Assembly: GCF_030056575.1 (NCBI RefSeq)
Contig: NZ_JASHHX010000011.1
Coordinates: 1 to 64,000, forward strand
Length of the DNA: 64,000 bases
DNA from: Rhodoblastus sp. 17X3
Lineage (GTDB): Bacteria > Pseudomonadota > Alphaproteobacteria > Rhizobiales > Beijerinckiaceae
Direction of reading: 5' to 3'
In this document: positions 10,381 through 19,521 of the stretch, one piece after another
Position numbering within the stretch: position 1 is the stretch's first letter
How the letters are laid out: each line of letters begins with the position of its first letter
Made by a program: the position numbers and the translations under genes
Notes under the pieces: generated by a model
Told to the model about the DNA's origin: nothing
Seen by the model: the letters and a program-made list of their open reading frames with translations, nothing else
Databases searched by the model: none

Positions 10381-11114
10381 GCGAAATCCTCGCCCAATTC
10401 ATGCTCGACGGCCACAGGATCGCCTTCGAACCCGGCCAGACTATCCTGCAGGCGGCTCTGGCGGCGGGGATTTACATTCCGCATCTCTGCGCCCATCCCG
10501 AATTCACGCCGCATGGTTCGTGCAAGCTGTGCACGGTCATGGTCAATGGCCGCAACGGATCGGCCTGCACCATCAAGGCCATGCCGGGGCAGGACGTGCT
10601 GAGCGACAATCCGGATCTGAACTCACGCCGCCGCACCCTCCTGCAAATGCTGTTCGCCGAGGGCAATCATTTCTGTCCCGGCTGCGAGAAGAGCGGCAAT
10701 TGCCAGTTGCAGGCCCTCGCCTATGACCTCGAAATGTTCGACCCGCATTTCGCGCAATTCTTCCCCGCCCGCGAAGCAGACGGGACGCATCCGGAAGCCT
10801 TTCTGGACTTCAACCGCTGCATCATGTGCGAGCTTTGCGTGCGCGCCAGCCGCGACGTGGATGGCAAGAACGTCTTCGCCATCGCCGGACGCGGCCGCGA
10901 CACGCATATCATCGTGAATTCGCCCAGCGGCAAGCTCGGCGACTCCGCCTTCTCGATCCATGACAAGGCGGCGCAGGTGTGCCCGGTTGGCGCCATCCTG
11001 CCCAAGGAGGTCGGCTTTGTCCGCCCCATCGGCGAGAGGCTCTACGACCACGACACCATCGCCGAAGTCGCGTTGCGCGAAGAAGCTGGCGCGCGAAGCG
11101 GAGAAGTGACATGA
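10377..11114 (+). CDS. hoxU: NAD-reducing hydrogenase iron-sulfur subunit HoxU
   Basis: This 245-residue ferredoxin-like subunit is related to the N-terminal part of NuoG and wires electrons between the hydrogenase and diaphorase halves. An N-terminal plant-type 2Fe-2S domain uses C38, C49, C52 and C64. A His/Cys 4Fe-4S segment (HFCPGCEKSGNC, about 96-107) follows, then a further Cys-rich site including CIMCELC (about 145-151) and CPVGAI. The ATG at 10377 overlaps the hoxF stop as ATGA, which fixes the start over the longer open frame. It overlaps hoxY by 4 bases. Confidence 0.95.
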   Translation: MSEILAQFMLDGHRIAFEPGQTILQAALAAGIYIPHLCAHPEFTPHGSCKLCTVMVNGRNGSACTIKAMPGQDVLSDNPDLNSRRRTLLQMLFAEGNHFCPGCEKSGNCQLQALAYDLEMFDPHFAQFFPAREADGTHPEAFLDFNRCIMCELCVRASRDVDGKNVFAIAGRGRDTHIIVNSPSGKLGDSAFSIHDKAAQVCPVGAILPKEVGFVRPIGERLYDHDTIAEVALREEAGARSGEVT

Positions 11115-11671
11115 ACGCCCCCTTCCCGCCCCGCGCGAAAAAACGCCTCAAGATCGCCACTGCGACGCTTGGCGGCTGTTTCGGCTGCCACATGTCGCTG
11201 CTCGACATGGACGAGCGCTTTCTGGATCTGGCCAAGCTGGTCGATTTCGACCGCTCGCCGCTCACCGACCTCAAGCATTGCGGCCCCTGCGACATCGGCC
11301 TGATCGAAGGCGCGGTCTGCAATGCCGAGAACGTCCATGTGCTGCGCGAATTCCGCGCCCAGTGCCGCACGCTCATTGCGGTCGGCGCCTGCGCCATCAA
11401 TGGCGGACTGCCGGCGCAGCGCAATCCGCTCGATCTCAGCGACCTGATGCGCAAGGTCTATTGCGACCGTGTGGACGACACGGCGCAGATCCCGGACGAT
11501 CCCGAACTGCCGCTGATGCTCGACAAGGTCTATCCGATCCACGAAATCGTACGCATCGACTATCTGATCCCAGGATGTCCGCCCTCCGCCGACGCGCTGT
11601 GGAAATTCCTCACCGACCTGATCGAGGGCCGCACGCCGCGCCTCGATTACGCCCATTTCCGTTTCGATTGA
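11111..11671 (+). CDS. hoxY: NAD-reducing hydrogenase small subunit HoxY
   Basis: This 186-residue small subunit carries the proximal 4Fe-4S cluster next to the NiFe site. The likely ligands are C23 and C26 (GGCFGCHMS), C94 (VGACAINGG) and C156 (PGCPPSADALW). As in other cytoplasmic group 3 enzymes there is no twin-arginine signal. The start was chosen because the ATG overlaps the hoxU stop (ATGA) and the N-terminus then matches the family. hoxH begins 7 bases after the stop, consistent with a tightly coupled operon. Confidence 0.95.
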   Translation: MNAPFPPRAKKRLKIATATLGGCFGCHMSLLDMDERFLDLAKLVDFDRSPLTDLKHCGPCDIGLIEGAVCNAENVHVLREFRAQCRTLIAVGACAINGGLPAQRNPLDLSDLMRKVYCDRVDDTAQIPDDPELPLMLDKVYPIHEIVRIDYLIPGCPPSADALWKFLTDLIEGRTPRLDYAHFRFD

Positions 11672-11678
11672 GGCTCGC

Positions 11679-13160
11679 ATGTCCGCCCTGGAAACTGCCG
11701 ATACGAAACAGAACCTGCGCCGCGTCGCCATCGATCCGGTCACCCGCGTCGAGGGCCACGGCAAGGTCACGATCCTGCTTGACGACAATAATCGCGTGCA
11801 TCAGGTCCGCCTCCATATCGTGGAGTTTCGCGGCTTCGAGGCGTTCATCGAGGGCCGCCCGTTCTGGGAGGTTCCGGTCGTGGTGCAAAGGCTGTGCGGA
11901 ATCTGCCCGGTCAGCCATCACCTCGCCGCCGTCAAGGCGATGGACCATATCGCCGGCTATCACCGCCTGACGCCGACGGCGGAGAAATTGCGGCGGCTGA
12001 TGCATTACGGCCAGATCCTGCAATCGCACGCCGTGCATTTCTTCCATCTCGCCTCGCCCGACCTGCTGCTCGGCTTCGACAGCGAGCCGACTCGGCGCAA
12101 CATCGTCGGCGTCGCCGCGCAATTTCCCGAAATCGCCCGGCAGGGCGTGCTGCTGCGCAAATATGGCCAGGAAATCATCCGCCACACCTCGGGCAAGCGC
12201 ATCCACGGCACGGGCGCCATTCCCGGCGGCGTCAACAAGACGCTCACGACCGCCGAGCGCGAGGAATTGCGGCTCGACATCGACACGATGATCGGCTGGG
12301 CGCGCGACGCCGTCGGGCTCGTCGAGCAATTGCACGCGACGCGGCCCGACTTCTATGACGTGTTCGGGGAATTCCCCTCCAACATGATGGGCCTCGCCGC
12401 GCCGAACGGCGCGCTGGAGCTTTACGACGGCGCGTTGCGCGCCCGCGACGCTTCTGGCGCGATGATTTTCGATCAGGTCCCCTGCTCCGATTACGACAGC
12501 CTGCTTCAGGAAGAGGTCAAGCCCTGGACCTATATGAAATTCCCGCATATCCGGTCGCTCGGCGCGGAAGCGGGCTGGTACAAGGTCGGTCCCCTCGCCC
12601 GCATCCAAACCTGCGATTTCATCCCCACGCCGCTGGCGGAAGAGGAGCGCAAGAAATTCATGGCGCCGGGCGGCGGCAAGCCGCGCCACGGCACATTGCT
12701 GTTCCATTGGGCGCGGATGATCGAGGCGCTCCATGCGGCGGAAACGATCCGCGACCTGCTCGACGATCCCGATATCGTCGGGACCGATCTGATGGGCGAA
12801 AAGGGCGAGCGCCACTTGGAAGCGGTCGGCGTGATCGAGGCGCCGCGCGGAACCCTGTTCCATCATTATCGCGTCGGCGCGGACGACCTTGTCAGCTATT
12901 GCAACCTCATCGTCTCGACCACCAACAACAACCAGGCGATGAACGAGGCGATCCGCAGCGTGGCGAAGGACCATCTCAGCGGCCATGAAGTGACCGAAGG
13001 CCTGTTGAATCATATCGAGGTCGCCATTCGCGCCTATGACCCCTGCCTGTCCTGCGCCACCCACGCCATCGGCCAGATGCCCTTGCAAGTCGATCTGGTC
13101 GACGCATCCGGCGCGCTGGTCGGGCGGCGGCGCAAGAATTTTTCCGGCGACGCGGCGTGA
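11679..13160 (+). CDS. hoxH: NAD-reducing hydrogenase large (NiFe catalytic) subunit HoxH
   Basis: This 493-residue catalytic subunit holds the NiFe(CN)2CO site. The nickel ligands are in the N-terminal L1 motif RLCGICPVSH (C73, C76) and the C-terminal L2 motif DPCLSCATH (C456, C459, ending at H462). The 31 residues after H462 are the extension that a maturation endopeptidase removes once nickel is inserted; HoxW, encoded next, is the expected protease. All four cysteines are intact, so the enzyme should be functional if hyp genes exist elsewhere. It probably oxidises H2 with NAD+ reduction, or the reverse under reducing conditions. Confidence 0.97.
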   Translation: MSALETADTKQNLRRVAIDPVTRVEGHGKVTILLDDNNRVHQVRLHIVEFRGFEAFIEGRPFWEVPVVVQRLCGICPVSHHLAAVKAMDHIAGYHRLTPTAEKLRRLMHYGQILQSHAVHFFHLASPDLLLGFDSEPTRRNIVGVAAQFPEIARQGVLLRKYGQEIIRHTSGKRIHGTGAIPGGVNKTLTTAEREELRLDIDTMIGWARDAVGLVEQLHATRPDFYDVFGEFPSNMMGLAAPNGALELYDGALRARDASGAMIFDQVPCSDYDSLLQEEVKPWTYMKFPHIRSLGAEAGWYKVGPLARIQTCDFIPTPLAEEERKKFMAPGGGKPRHGTLLFHWARMIEALHAAETIRDLLDDPDIVGTDLMGEKGERHLEAVGVIEAPRGTLFHHYRVGADDLVSYCNLIVSTTNNNQAMNEAIRSVAKDHLSGHEVTEGLLNHIEVAIRAYDPCLSCATHAIGQMPLQVDLVDASGALVGRRRKNFSGDAA

Positions 13161-13624
13161 AGCTCGTCGTGTTCGGCTGGGGCAATGTCTCGCGCGGCGA
13201 CGACGGACTTGGCCCGCTTCTGCTGGCGCGGATCGCGGAGGCCCGCTGGGCGGACGCGAGTCTGATAGAGGATTTCCAGCTCCAGCTCGAACATGCGCTG
13301 GATCTTCAGGGCGCGGACCTGGCCCTCTTCCTCGACGCCGGCAAGAATACGCCCGCGCCCTTCGCCTTCACGGAAATTCACGCGCGCCACGGCATGACGC
13401 ATACCAGCCACGCCCTTGCGCCCGAGGCCGTGCTGGGCGTTTACGAAAAAACGATGGGCGGGAGGCCGCCGCCGAGCTTCCTGCTCTGCGTGCGCGGCGA
13501 AAGTTTCGACCTTGGCGAAGGCCTGAGCGCGGCGGGCGCGGCGCGTCTCGAACAATCCTGGGCCTTTCTCGAAGCCCTCGAACGCGCGCGCGGTCCTCTG
13601 GAATGGCGGGCGCGAACAGAATAA
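13157..13624 (+). CDS. hoxW: Hydrogenase maturation protease HoxW
   Basis: This 155-residue endopeptidase of the HybD/HoxW family should cleave the HoxH C-terminal extension. The N-terminus has the family motif GWGNVSRGDDGLGP (residues 7-20), including the acidic nickel-sensing residue, and a second acidic site in LFLDAG. The GTG start overlaps the hoxH stop as GTGA, supporting coupled translation. Length is normal. After the stop no further hox or hyp gene follows; the next gene is an MgtC-like membrane protein. Confidence 0.93.
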   Translation: MKLVVFGWGNVSRGDDGLGPLLLARIAEARWADASLIEDFQLQLEHALDLQGADLALFLDAGKNTPAPFAFTEIHARHGMTHTSHALAPEAVLGVYEKTMGGRPPPSFLLCVRGESFDLGEGLSAAGAARLEQSWAFLEALERARGPLEWRARTE

Positions 13625-13693
13625 ACGTAACGCGCCAATTCGCGCGAAAGAAAATAATCCGGGCGTTCCTCAATCGCCCGTCGGGGGGAAATC

Positions 13694-14380
13694 ATGAACG
13701 CCGCCCATTGGACCATTCTGCTGCATCTCTGCATCGCGCTTTGCGCGGGCGGCCTCATCGGCCTCGAGCGCAGCCGTCGCGGCCGGATGGCCGGCCTGCG
13801 CGAACATGCGCTGGTCAGCCTCGGCTCGGCGCAACTCATGATGATCGGCGTCTATTCCTGGCAGGGCGGGATCGTCGAACATCCATTCGACGGCACGTCG
13901 AACCATGTGATCCAGGGCGTGATGAGCGGCATCGGCTTCCTCGGCGCCGGCGGCATTCTCAAGGAAGGCTTTTCGGTGCGCGGCCTGACCACCGCCGCCT
14001 CGCTCTGGTGCACGGCGACAATCGGGCTGATGATCGGCCTCGGCTTCCTCTTTCCCGCAATGGCCGCGACGGCGCTGACGCTGCTGTCGCTGACGCTCCT
14101 GCGCTGGTGCGAGCGCCTGTTGCGCAATGAGCATGAAATGCAATTGCACCTGCGCCAGAACCGCGCCGACGCGATGCACGAACCGGCGATCGTCGCGCTG
14201 CTGGCGCGTCACGGCTGCAAGGTGTCCTCGCTCAGCGCGCAGGGCGCCGGCGAAGGCCGCTATCTCGATTACCGCGCGGTGCTCGCCTCGCCGGACAAGA
14301 ACGCCAGCCACGCCTTGATCGAAACCCTCGCCAACGAGCCGCGCTTCGTCGAATTCGGCCTGAGCCCGCTTGGAGACTAA
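13694..14380 (+). CDS. MgtC/SapB family membrane protein
   Basis: This 228-residue protein has an N-terminal membrane domain of about four or five helices with the MgtC signature (GGLIGLERSRRGRMAGLREHA in the first 40 residues, split here for length, and GIGFLGAGGILKEG near 80). A cytoplasmic C-terminal domain of about 90 residues follows. MgtC-type proteins affect growth under Mg2+ limitation, acid or phosphate imbalance and can inhibit the F-type ATPase in Salmonella (family knowledge). A strong GGGGGGAAAT ribosome binding site precedes the ATG. The gene stands alone between hoxW and a convergent gene; no Mg2+ riboswitch was seen. Confidence 0.88.
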   Translation: MNAAHWTILLHLCIALCAGGLIGLERSRRGRMAGLREHALVSLGSAQLMMIGVYSWQGGIVEHPFDGTSNHVIQGVMSGIGFLGAGGILKEGFSVRGLTTAASLWCTATIGLMIGLGFLFPAMAATALTLLSLTLLRWCERLLRNEHEMQLHLRQNRADAMHEPAIVALLARHGCKVSSLSAQGAGEGRYLDYRAVLASPDKNASHALIETLANEPRFVEFGLSPLGD

Positions 14381-14383
14381 CCT

Positions 14384-15318
14384 TCAGAACTCCACGCCGA
14401 ACACCATCCGCGCGCGCTGGCGGGAGAGATCGGCCTGGTTCCATGCTTCGACGCGATCCGCCGTCAGCGGCTGCGACGAGGAGAGCTGCGCCGACCACGC
14501 CAGCGAGAGGAAGGCCTTCGGCCCCATTTGCAGGTGAAGCGTCGGGCCGGCGTAAAACGCCGCGCCGACGCTGTTGCTGAAGCCGAGCGACTGATAGGCC
14601 CGATAATATTCGACCTCGCCGCCGACAAATGTGTCGGGCGTGATTCGATAGGACATCGCGCCGGTCACGCCGAACGGGGCGGAGCGGCTCGTTCCCCCAT
14701 CGGGTTCATTGTTGGCCTCGGGCAGATAGATGATGTTGGCCGCGACGAGCAGCGTCTTCGAGATGAGCTCGGCGTCGAAATAGACGCGGGTCTCCATCGA
14801 GAAATTCTTGCCGCGTCCGCCGCTGATATTGTCGATCCGTTCAAATTCCGGCTCCAGCGAGATCGCGAAGCCGAAGGGCGCGTCAATGCCCCGCCGCAGG
14901 AAGATATATTTCGGCATCAGGGAGAAGCCGGAGAAATTCACCTGGCCGTGGTTGTCGAGGCCGGGCGCGTTGGCGATGTTCATCCACGAGCCATAAAGCC
15001 GATCTCATAGCCGAACCGATCCGTGGCGGCCCCCTCGAAGGCGGCCTCCTGCTGGATCGCCTGATAGACCCCGCCGCCCTTCTTGCCGAACCCGCCCGTG
15101 GTGGTGAATTCGGCCTCCTTGCCGCCCGCCTCGCCGACGTCCGTACCCTCGGTGAAGCCGAAAAGATGCTTGTCCTCGAAGAAATCCGGCTCGCTTTTCG
15201 CGCCGGAACGCGCGTCGTCGTGGTCCTGCGCCAGGGCGTGGGGCGCATAGGAAAGTCCAAAGACGATCAGAAGCGCGAGTCGGACGATGGTCCTTCCGGC
15301 GCCAGGCGCGGCGAACAA
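14384..15318 (-). pseudogene. Frameshifted outer-membrane beta-barrel-like protein
   Basis: Two minus-strand frames join into one product. The upstream part has a signal-peptide-like segment (IVRLALLIVFGLSYAPHALA) followed by an acidic mature part; it ends at a stop just after GYEIGF. The downstream part continues in another frame as YGSWMNIANAPG and runs to a C-terminal Phe (MVFGVEF), typical of outer membrane barrels. A TTT run at 14995-14997 is where one missing T would restore GYEIGF-YGSW. It is either a real inactivating deletion or a sequencing error. The TTG at 15318 behind GGGAGAG is the best start; an ATG-type start further out at 15405 gives an odd N-terminus. The barrel resembles porin-like proteins of unknown substrate. 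Confidence 0.7.
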
Positions 15319-15480
15319 ACTTCTCTCCCGAGGGGAATCGCGCGAAGATTCACGCGCGAACAGGAAGGCTAACAGAAAACTTCCGTCCGCACGACGCCCA
15401 TGCAAATATGCGCGCCCCGGTTCACGACCGGTTCATTTGGCCGGCATAGACTATGCTCACTCTTATGAGGGAGGGTTGAA

Positions 15481-15834
15481 ATGAAATTTTTCGCGAAAGG
15501 CCTGATCGTCGCGGGCGCCCTGGTCGGCGCGAGCCTGATCGGCGCAGCAACAGCTGGCGCCATGCCCATCGCGCCGCCCCCCGGCGTTCAGGCTCCCGCC
15601 GCTCCGGTCGAGACGGTTGGCTGGCGCTGCGGCCCGGGCTGGCATGTGAACCCGTGGGGCCGCTGCGTGCCCAATGGTTACGGCTATGGTTATGGCTATG
15701 GCTATGGGCGTCCCGTTTATCGGCCTTACGGGTTCTATGGCGCTCGGCCTTACGGTTACGGTCGGCCCTACGGCTATCGTCGGCCTTATGGTCGTCCCTA
15801 TGGCGCATACGGCAATCCCTATCGCCACTGGTGA
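15481..15834 (+). CDS. GCG_CRPN-type secreted Gly/Tyr/Arg-rich protein
   Basis: This 117-residue protein has a clear signal peptide (about residues 1-27, ending near TAGA). It then has a two-cysteine motif [18 protein letters not shown] (C50, C62), followed by low-complexity GYGYGYG and RPYG repeats to the C-terminus. This layout matches proteins annotated with the GCG_CRPN prefix-to-repeats domain, common in Hyphomicrobiales and of unknown function. A GAGGGTTGAA ribosome binding site precedes the ATG. It stands alone, divergent from the frameshifted barrel gene and convergent with the DadA-like gene. Confidence 0.8.
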   Translation: MKFFAKGLIVAGALVGASLIGAATAGAMPIAPPPGVQAPAAPVETVGWRCGPGWHVNPWGRCVPNGYGYGYGYGYGRPVYRPYGFYGARPYGYGRPYGYRRPYGRPYGAYGNPYRHW

Positions 15835-15876
15835 CAGCATCGCCTTCGCCGGAGCCGCACCGCGCGGCCCCGGCGC

Positions 15877-17115
15877 TCAAAACCTTTCGATCGAGAAGGG
15901 CTTCGGATCGGCGAAGGGCGCTTCGCCGGTCATGATTTCGGCAAGCAGCCGGCCCGAGATCGCCGAGAGCGTCAGTCCATGATGCTGATGGCCGAAATTG
16001 AACCACAATCCCTTGTGACGCGGAGCCGCGCCGATGATCGGCAGCATGTCCGGCAGGCAGGGGCGACGCCCCATCCACGGCTTGGCGTCCAGTCTTTCTC
16101 CCAATGGAAATAATTTGCGCGCGATGGGTTCGCTCGCATCGAGCTGCGTGTAATCGGGCGGCGCGTCGCGCCGTGCGAATTCCGCGCCCGTGGTCATGCG
16201 AATGCCGCGCGCCATCGGCGCCAGCAGGAAGCCGTTGTCGGCGTCGAGCGCGGGATGATCGAGCCGAGCGCCTTCGCCCGGCGCGTAATGCATGTGATAG
16301 CCGCGCTTCACGGCCATGGGAAATGCATAGCCCAAAGGCCCGGTGACGGCGTCCGCCCACGGACCGAGGCAGACGACGGCCTCTCGCGCCACAAGCGGCC
16401 CCTGCTCCGTCTCGACGCCATAGCCGGCGCTGGCCTGGCGGAAGGTCCGGGCGTCGCCGCGCACAAAGACGCCGCCGCGCCGCTCGAACAGAGCGAGATA
16501 TTTCTGCGTAAGCGCCAGCGGATCCGTGAGCGAGGCCGGGTCAAGATAATGCACGGCGCCATGGACGCCATAGAGAGACGGCTCGACCTTGCGCAAAGCC
16601 GCCGCATCATAGAGCGCGACCTTCAGGCCATAGGGCTCGATCTGTTTTGCCGACGCGCGCCCCTTGGCGAAACTCTCCTCACTGCGAAACAGCTTCAGCC
16701 AGCCGGTCTTGCGCAGCAGGTCCAGCGCGCCGGCCTCCACCATCAGCTTCTCATGTTCGCTCAGGGACTGCTCGATCAGCGGGCGGACCGCCATGGCGTT
16801 GCGGAAGGCCCGGTCCGGCGCGGATTCGCGCCAATAGCGCAGCAGCCAGGGCGCGAAATAAGGCATATCGCGCAAATGATAGCGCGCCTCATTGGCGCCA
16901 TTGACGGCATAGACGGCCAGCGCGCGCCAGTCGCGCGGGAAGAGATAGGGAAAGATCGAGGCGCGTTCGATCAGGCCGGCGTTGCCGAAGGAGGTCTCCT
17001 CGCCGGCGCCGCGGCGGTCCACGAGCGTCACCGCGCGCCCGCGCGCCTGGATTTGCAGGGCGGTCGCCACGCCCACGATCCCGGCGCCCAGCACAAGCAC
17101 ATCGGTCTGACGCAT
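15877..17115 (-). CDS. FAD-dependent D-amino-acid dehydrogenase-like oxidoreductase (DadA family)
   Basis: This 412-residue DAO-family flavoprotein has the N-terminal dinucleotide-binding motif VLGAGIVGVATAL (about residues 6-18) and a C-terminal FAD-contacting segment (GLWFNFGHQHHGLTLSAISG). It probably deaminates D-amino acids to keto acids, passing electrons to the respiratory chain, though other amine substrates are possible. The ATG at 17115 was chosen because it places the GxGxxG near the N-terminus; the longer open frame adds a Cys/Arg-rich stretch unlike the family. No alanine racemase or regulator gene is adjacent. Confidence 0.8.
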   Translation of the reverse strand: MRQTDVLVLGAGIVGVATALQIQARGRAVTLVDRRGAGEETSFGNAGLIERASIFPYLFPRDWRALAVYAVNGANEARYHLRDMPYFAPWLLRYWRESAPDRAFRNAMAVRPLIEQSLSEHEKLMVEAGALDLLRKTGWLKLFRSEESFAKGRASAKQIEPYGLKVALYDAAALRKVEPSLYGVHGAVHYLDPASLTDPLALTQKYLALFERRGGVFVRGDARTFRQASAGYGVETEQGPLVAREAVVCLGPWADAVTGPLGYAFPMAVKRGYHMHYAPGEGARLDHPALDADNGFLLAPMARGIRMTTGAEFARRDAPPDYTQLDASEPIARKLFPLGERLDAKPWMGRRPCLPDMLPIIGAAPRHKGLWFNFGHQHHGLTLSAISGRLLAEIMTGEAPFADPKPFSIERF

Positions 17116-17322
17116 GAAGCATTCCTCAGCCCCGGCGCATCGCCCCGCCGGTCGGCAAGCGCGAGCGTCGCACTTCATATTGGTCTAGCAACGGCGGCGC
17201 CAAGATGAAGGGCGACAAGAAAGAGGCGGCGGCGCGCGGCCTGTGGACGACGGGCCGCCGATCCTGTAGGAGCGGATCACGATCCAACCGGCAGGAAATC
17301 GCCAAAGCTCGGGGATAAAAAG

Positions 17323-18003
17323 ATGCGCCCGCTGAAAATCGCTCCTTCGATCCTCTCCGCCGATTTTTCCAAACTCGGCGAAGAAATCCGCGCCATTGTC
17401 GCTGCCGGAGCCGATATCGTCCATGTCGACGTCATGGACGGGCATTTCGTGCCCAATATCACCATCGGGCCGGATGTCGTGAAGGCCTTGCGCAGCTCGA
17501 CGGATCGGATCTTCGACGTCCATCTGATGATCTCGCCCTGCGACCCCTATCTGGAGGCTTTCGCGAAAGCCGGCGCGGACACCATCGTCGTCCATGCCGA
17601 GGCTGGGCCGCATCTGCACCGCTCGCTACAGGCGATCCGTGCGCTCGGCAAGAAGGCCGGCGTCTCGCTCAATCCCGGCACGCCCGAGAATGTGGTGGAA
17701 TATGTGCTGGACGAGCTCGATCTGATCCTCGTCATGTCGGTCAATCCGGGCTTTGGCGGCCAGCAATTCATTCCCGCCACGCTGGAGAAGCTGCGCCGCC
17801 TCCGGGCCATGATCGGCGACCGCCCGATCGATCTCGAAGTGGACGGCGGTGTGACGGCTGAAAACGCCATGGACATCGTCGGCGCCGGCGCCAATTGGCT
17901 CGTCGCCGGCTCCGCCGTCTTCAAGGGCGGCCCCGAGCATTACAAGAAGAACATCGACGCCATCCGCCTCGCCGCCCAGATGGCGCGGGGCGAGGCCATC
18001 TGA
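17323..18003 (+). CDS. rpe: Ribulose-phosphate 3-epimerase
   Basis: This 226-residue TIM-barrel enzyme interconverts ribulose 5-phosphate and xylulose 5-phosphate in the pentose phosphate (or Calvin) pathway. Family motifs are intact: [15 protein letters not shown] at the N-terminus, [16 protein letters not shown] (about 38-53), [14 protein letters not shown] and EVDGGV. The length is standard. A GGGGATAAAA leader precedes the ATG. purB follows 96 bases later in the same direction. Confidence 0.97.
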   Translation: MRPLKIAPSILSADFSKLGEEIRAIVAAGADIVHVDVMDGHFVPNITIGPDVVKALRSSTDRIFDVHLMISPCDPYLEAFAKAGADTIVVHAEAGPHLHRSLQAIRALGKKAGVSLNPGTPENVVEYVLDELDLILVMSVNPGFGGQQFIPATLEKLRRLRAMIGDRPIDLEVDGGVTAENAMDIVGAGANWLVAGSAVFKGGPEHYKKNIDAIRLAAQMARGEAI

Positions 18004-18099
18004 CCGCCGCCCCTCCTCCAGCGCTTCGCGCCACCTTTTCCCGCCAGGGGAGAAGGATTTCCGCCAAGCTTTCCAATTCGCCAGTATAGAGAGACGCCG

Positions 18100-19407
18100 A
18101 TGATCCCCCGCTATTCCCGCCCCGAAATGGTCTCGATCTGGGAGCCGCAGACGCGCTTCAAGATCTGGTTCGAGATCGAGGCCCACGCCTGTGACGCCCT
18201 TGCCGAGATCGGCGTGATCCCGAAGGAAAGCGCGAAGAACATCTGGGAAAAGGCCGGGAGCGTCACTTTCGACGTCGACCGCATCGACGAGATCGAGCGC
18301 GTCACCAAGCATGACGTCATCGCCTTCCTGACCCATCTGGCCGAATTCATCGGCCCGGATTCGCGCTTCGTCCATCAGGGCATGACCTCGTCCGACGTGC
18401 TCGACACCTGCCTCTCGGTGCAGCTCGCCCGCGCCGCCGACCTGCTCATCAAGGATGTGGACGGCCTGCTCGCCGCCATCGAGCGCCGCGCCTTCGAGCA
18501 CAAGATGACGCCCAGCATCGGCCGCTCGCATGGCATCCACGCCGAGCCTGTGACATTCGGACTCAAAATGGCCGAGGCTTACGCCGAGTTCACCCGCGCC
18601 CGCAAAAGGCTTGTCGCCGCGCGCGAGGAAATCGCCACCTGCGCCATTTCCGGCGCTGTCGGCACTTTCGCCAATATCGATCCGCGCGTGGAAGAGCATG
18701 TCGCGAAGATGATGGGCCTGACGCCCGAGCCGGTCTCGACCCAGGTCATCCCGCGCGACCGCCACGCCATGTTCTTCGCCACTTTGGGCGTCGTGGCCTC
18801 GTCCATCGAGCGCCTCGCCATCGAGATCCGCCATTTGCAGCGCACCGAAGTGCTGGAAGCCGAGGAATTCTTCTCGGAGGGCCAGAAGGGCTCCTCCGCC
18901 ATGCCGCACAAGCGCAATCCGGTGCTGACCGAAAATCTCACCGGCCTCGCCCGCCTCGTGCGCGGCATGGCCGTGCCGGCAATGGAGAATGTCGCGCTCT
19001 GGCATGAACGCGACATCTCGCACAGCTCCGTCGAACGCATGATCGGCCCCGACGCCACCGTGACGCTGGATTTCGCGCTGGTCCGCCTCACCGGCGTGAT
19101 CGACAAGCTGCTGGTCTATCCCGCCAACATGCAGAAGAACCTCGACCTGCTGGGCGGCCTGGTCCATTCGCAGCGCGTGCTGCTGGCCCTGACGCAGAAG
19201 GGCGCCTCGCGCGAGGACGCCTATAAATTCGTCCAGCGCAACGCCATGCCGGTCTGGCGCGGCGAGGGCGATTTCCTCGACCTGCTGAAAAAAGACCCGG
19301 ACGTCAAGGCCCTGTTGACCGACGCCGAGTTGGAAGAGAAGTTCGACCTCGGCTACCACCTCAAACACGTCGACACGATCTTCACGCGCGTGTTCGGACG
19401 CGCTTGA
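18100..19407 (+). CDS. purB: Adenylosuccinate lyase
   Basis: This 435-residue enzyme of the fumarase/aspartase superfamily catalyses two steps of purine synthesis: SAICAR to AICAR plus fumarate, and adenylosuccinate to AMP plus fumarate. The signature loop GSSAMPHKRNP is present at about 265-275, with HDVIAFL and TSSDVLDT motifs in the N-terminal half. Its N-terminus (MIPRYSRPEM) and length match the family. A perfect hairpin lies 2 bases after the stop, so transcription probably ends here. Confidence 0.97.
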   Translation: MIPRYSRPEMVSIWEPQTRFKIWFEIEAHACDALAEIGVIPKESAKNIWEKAGSVTFDVDRIDEIERVTKHDVIAFLTHLAEFIGPDSRFVHQGMTSSDVLDTCLSVQLARAADLLIKDVDGLLAAIERRAFEHKMTPSIGRSHGIHAEPVTFGLKMAEAYAEFTRARKRLVAAREEIATCAISGAVGTFANIDPRVEEHVAKMMGLTPEPVSTQVIPRDRHAMFFATLGVVASSIERLAIEIRHLQRTEVLEAEEFFSEGQKGSSAMPHKRNPVLTENLTGLARLVRGMAVPAMENVALWHERDISHSSVERMIGPDATVTLDFALVRLTGVIDKLLVYPANMQKNLDLLGGLVHSQRVLLALTQKGASREDAYKFVQRNAMPVWRGEGDFLDLLKKDPDVKALLTDAELEEKFDLGYHLKHVDTIFTRVFGRA

Positions 19408-19409
19408 GA

Positions 19410-19439
19410 CCAAATCCCGCATGTTTGTGCGGGATTTGG
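19410..19439 (+). terminator. Strong hairpin after purB
   Basis: A perfect 12-bp stem, CCAAATCCCGCA / TGCGGGATTTGG, with a 6-base loop begins 2 bases after the purB stop. It lacks a long T-tract outside the stem, but TTT closes the stem. It is also the leading hairpin of composite repeat copy B. Confidence 0.7.
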
Positions 19440-19505
19440 CTGGGCGCGACTACGCTGCTGAGCTAACGCGAGGGACTCCCTTATCGCGACCGGTCGCGGC
19501 AAGGG
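19410..19505. repeat. Composite intergenic repeat, copy B
   Basis: After the purB hairpin comes the core GCGCGACTACGCTGCTGAGC followed by TAACGCGAGGG (about 19444-19474). A dyad then follows, CCCTT-at-CGCGACC/GGTCGCG-gc-AAGGG (19478-19505). The same order and much the same sequence occur at 23838-23935. The element ends 17 bases before the TSUP permease start. Confidence 0.65.
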
Positions 19506-19521
19506 AAAGGGGAAGAGACCT

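Noticed and set aside
13625-13693. Mg2+-sensing riboswitch in front of the MgtC-like gene
   Set aside because: The gap is only 69 bases and shows no M-box-like structure or leader ORF.
17241-17262. A further copy of the composite repeat (GACGACGGGCCGCCGA shared with copy A)
   Set aside because: Only 16 bases match and neither the GAGCTNACGCGAGGG core nor the dyads follow, so it is not counted as a copy.
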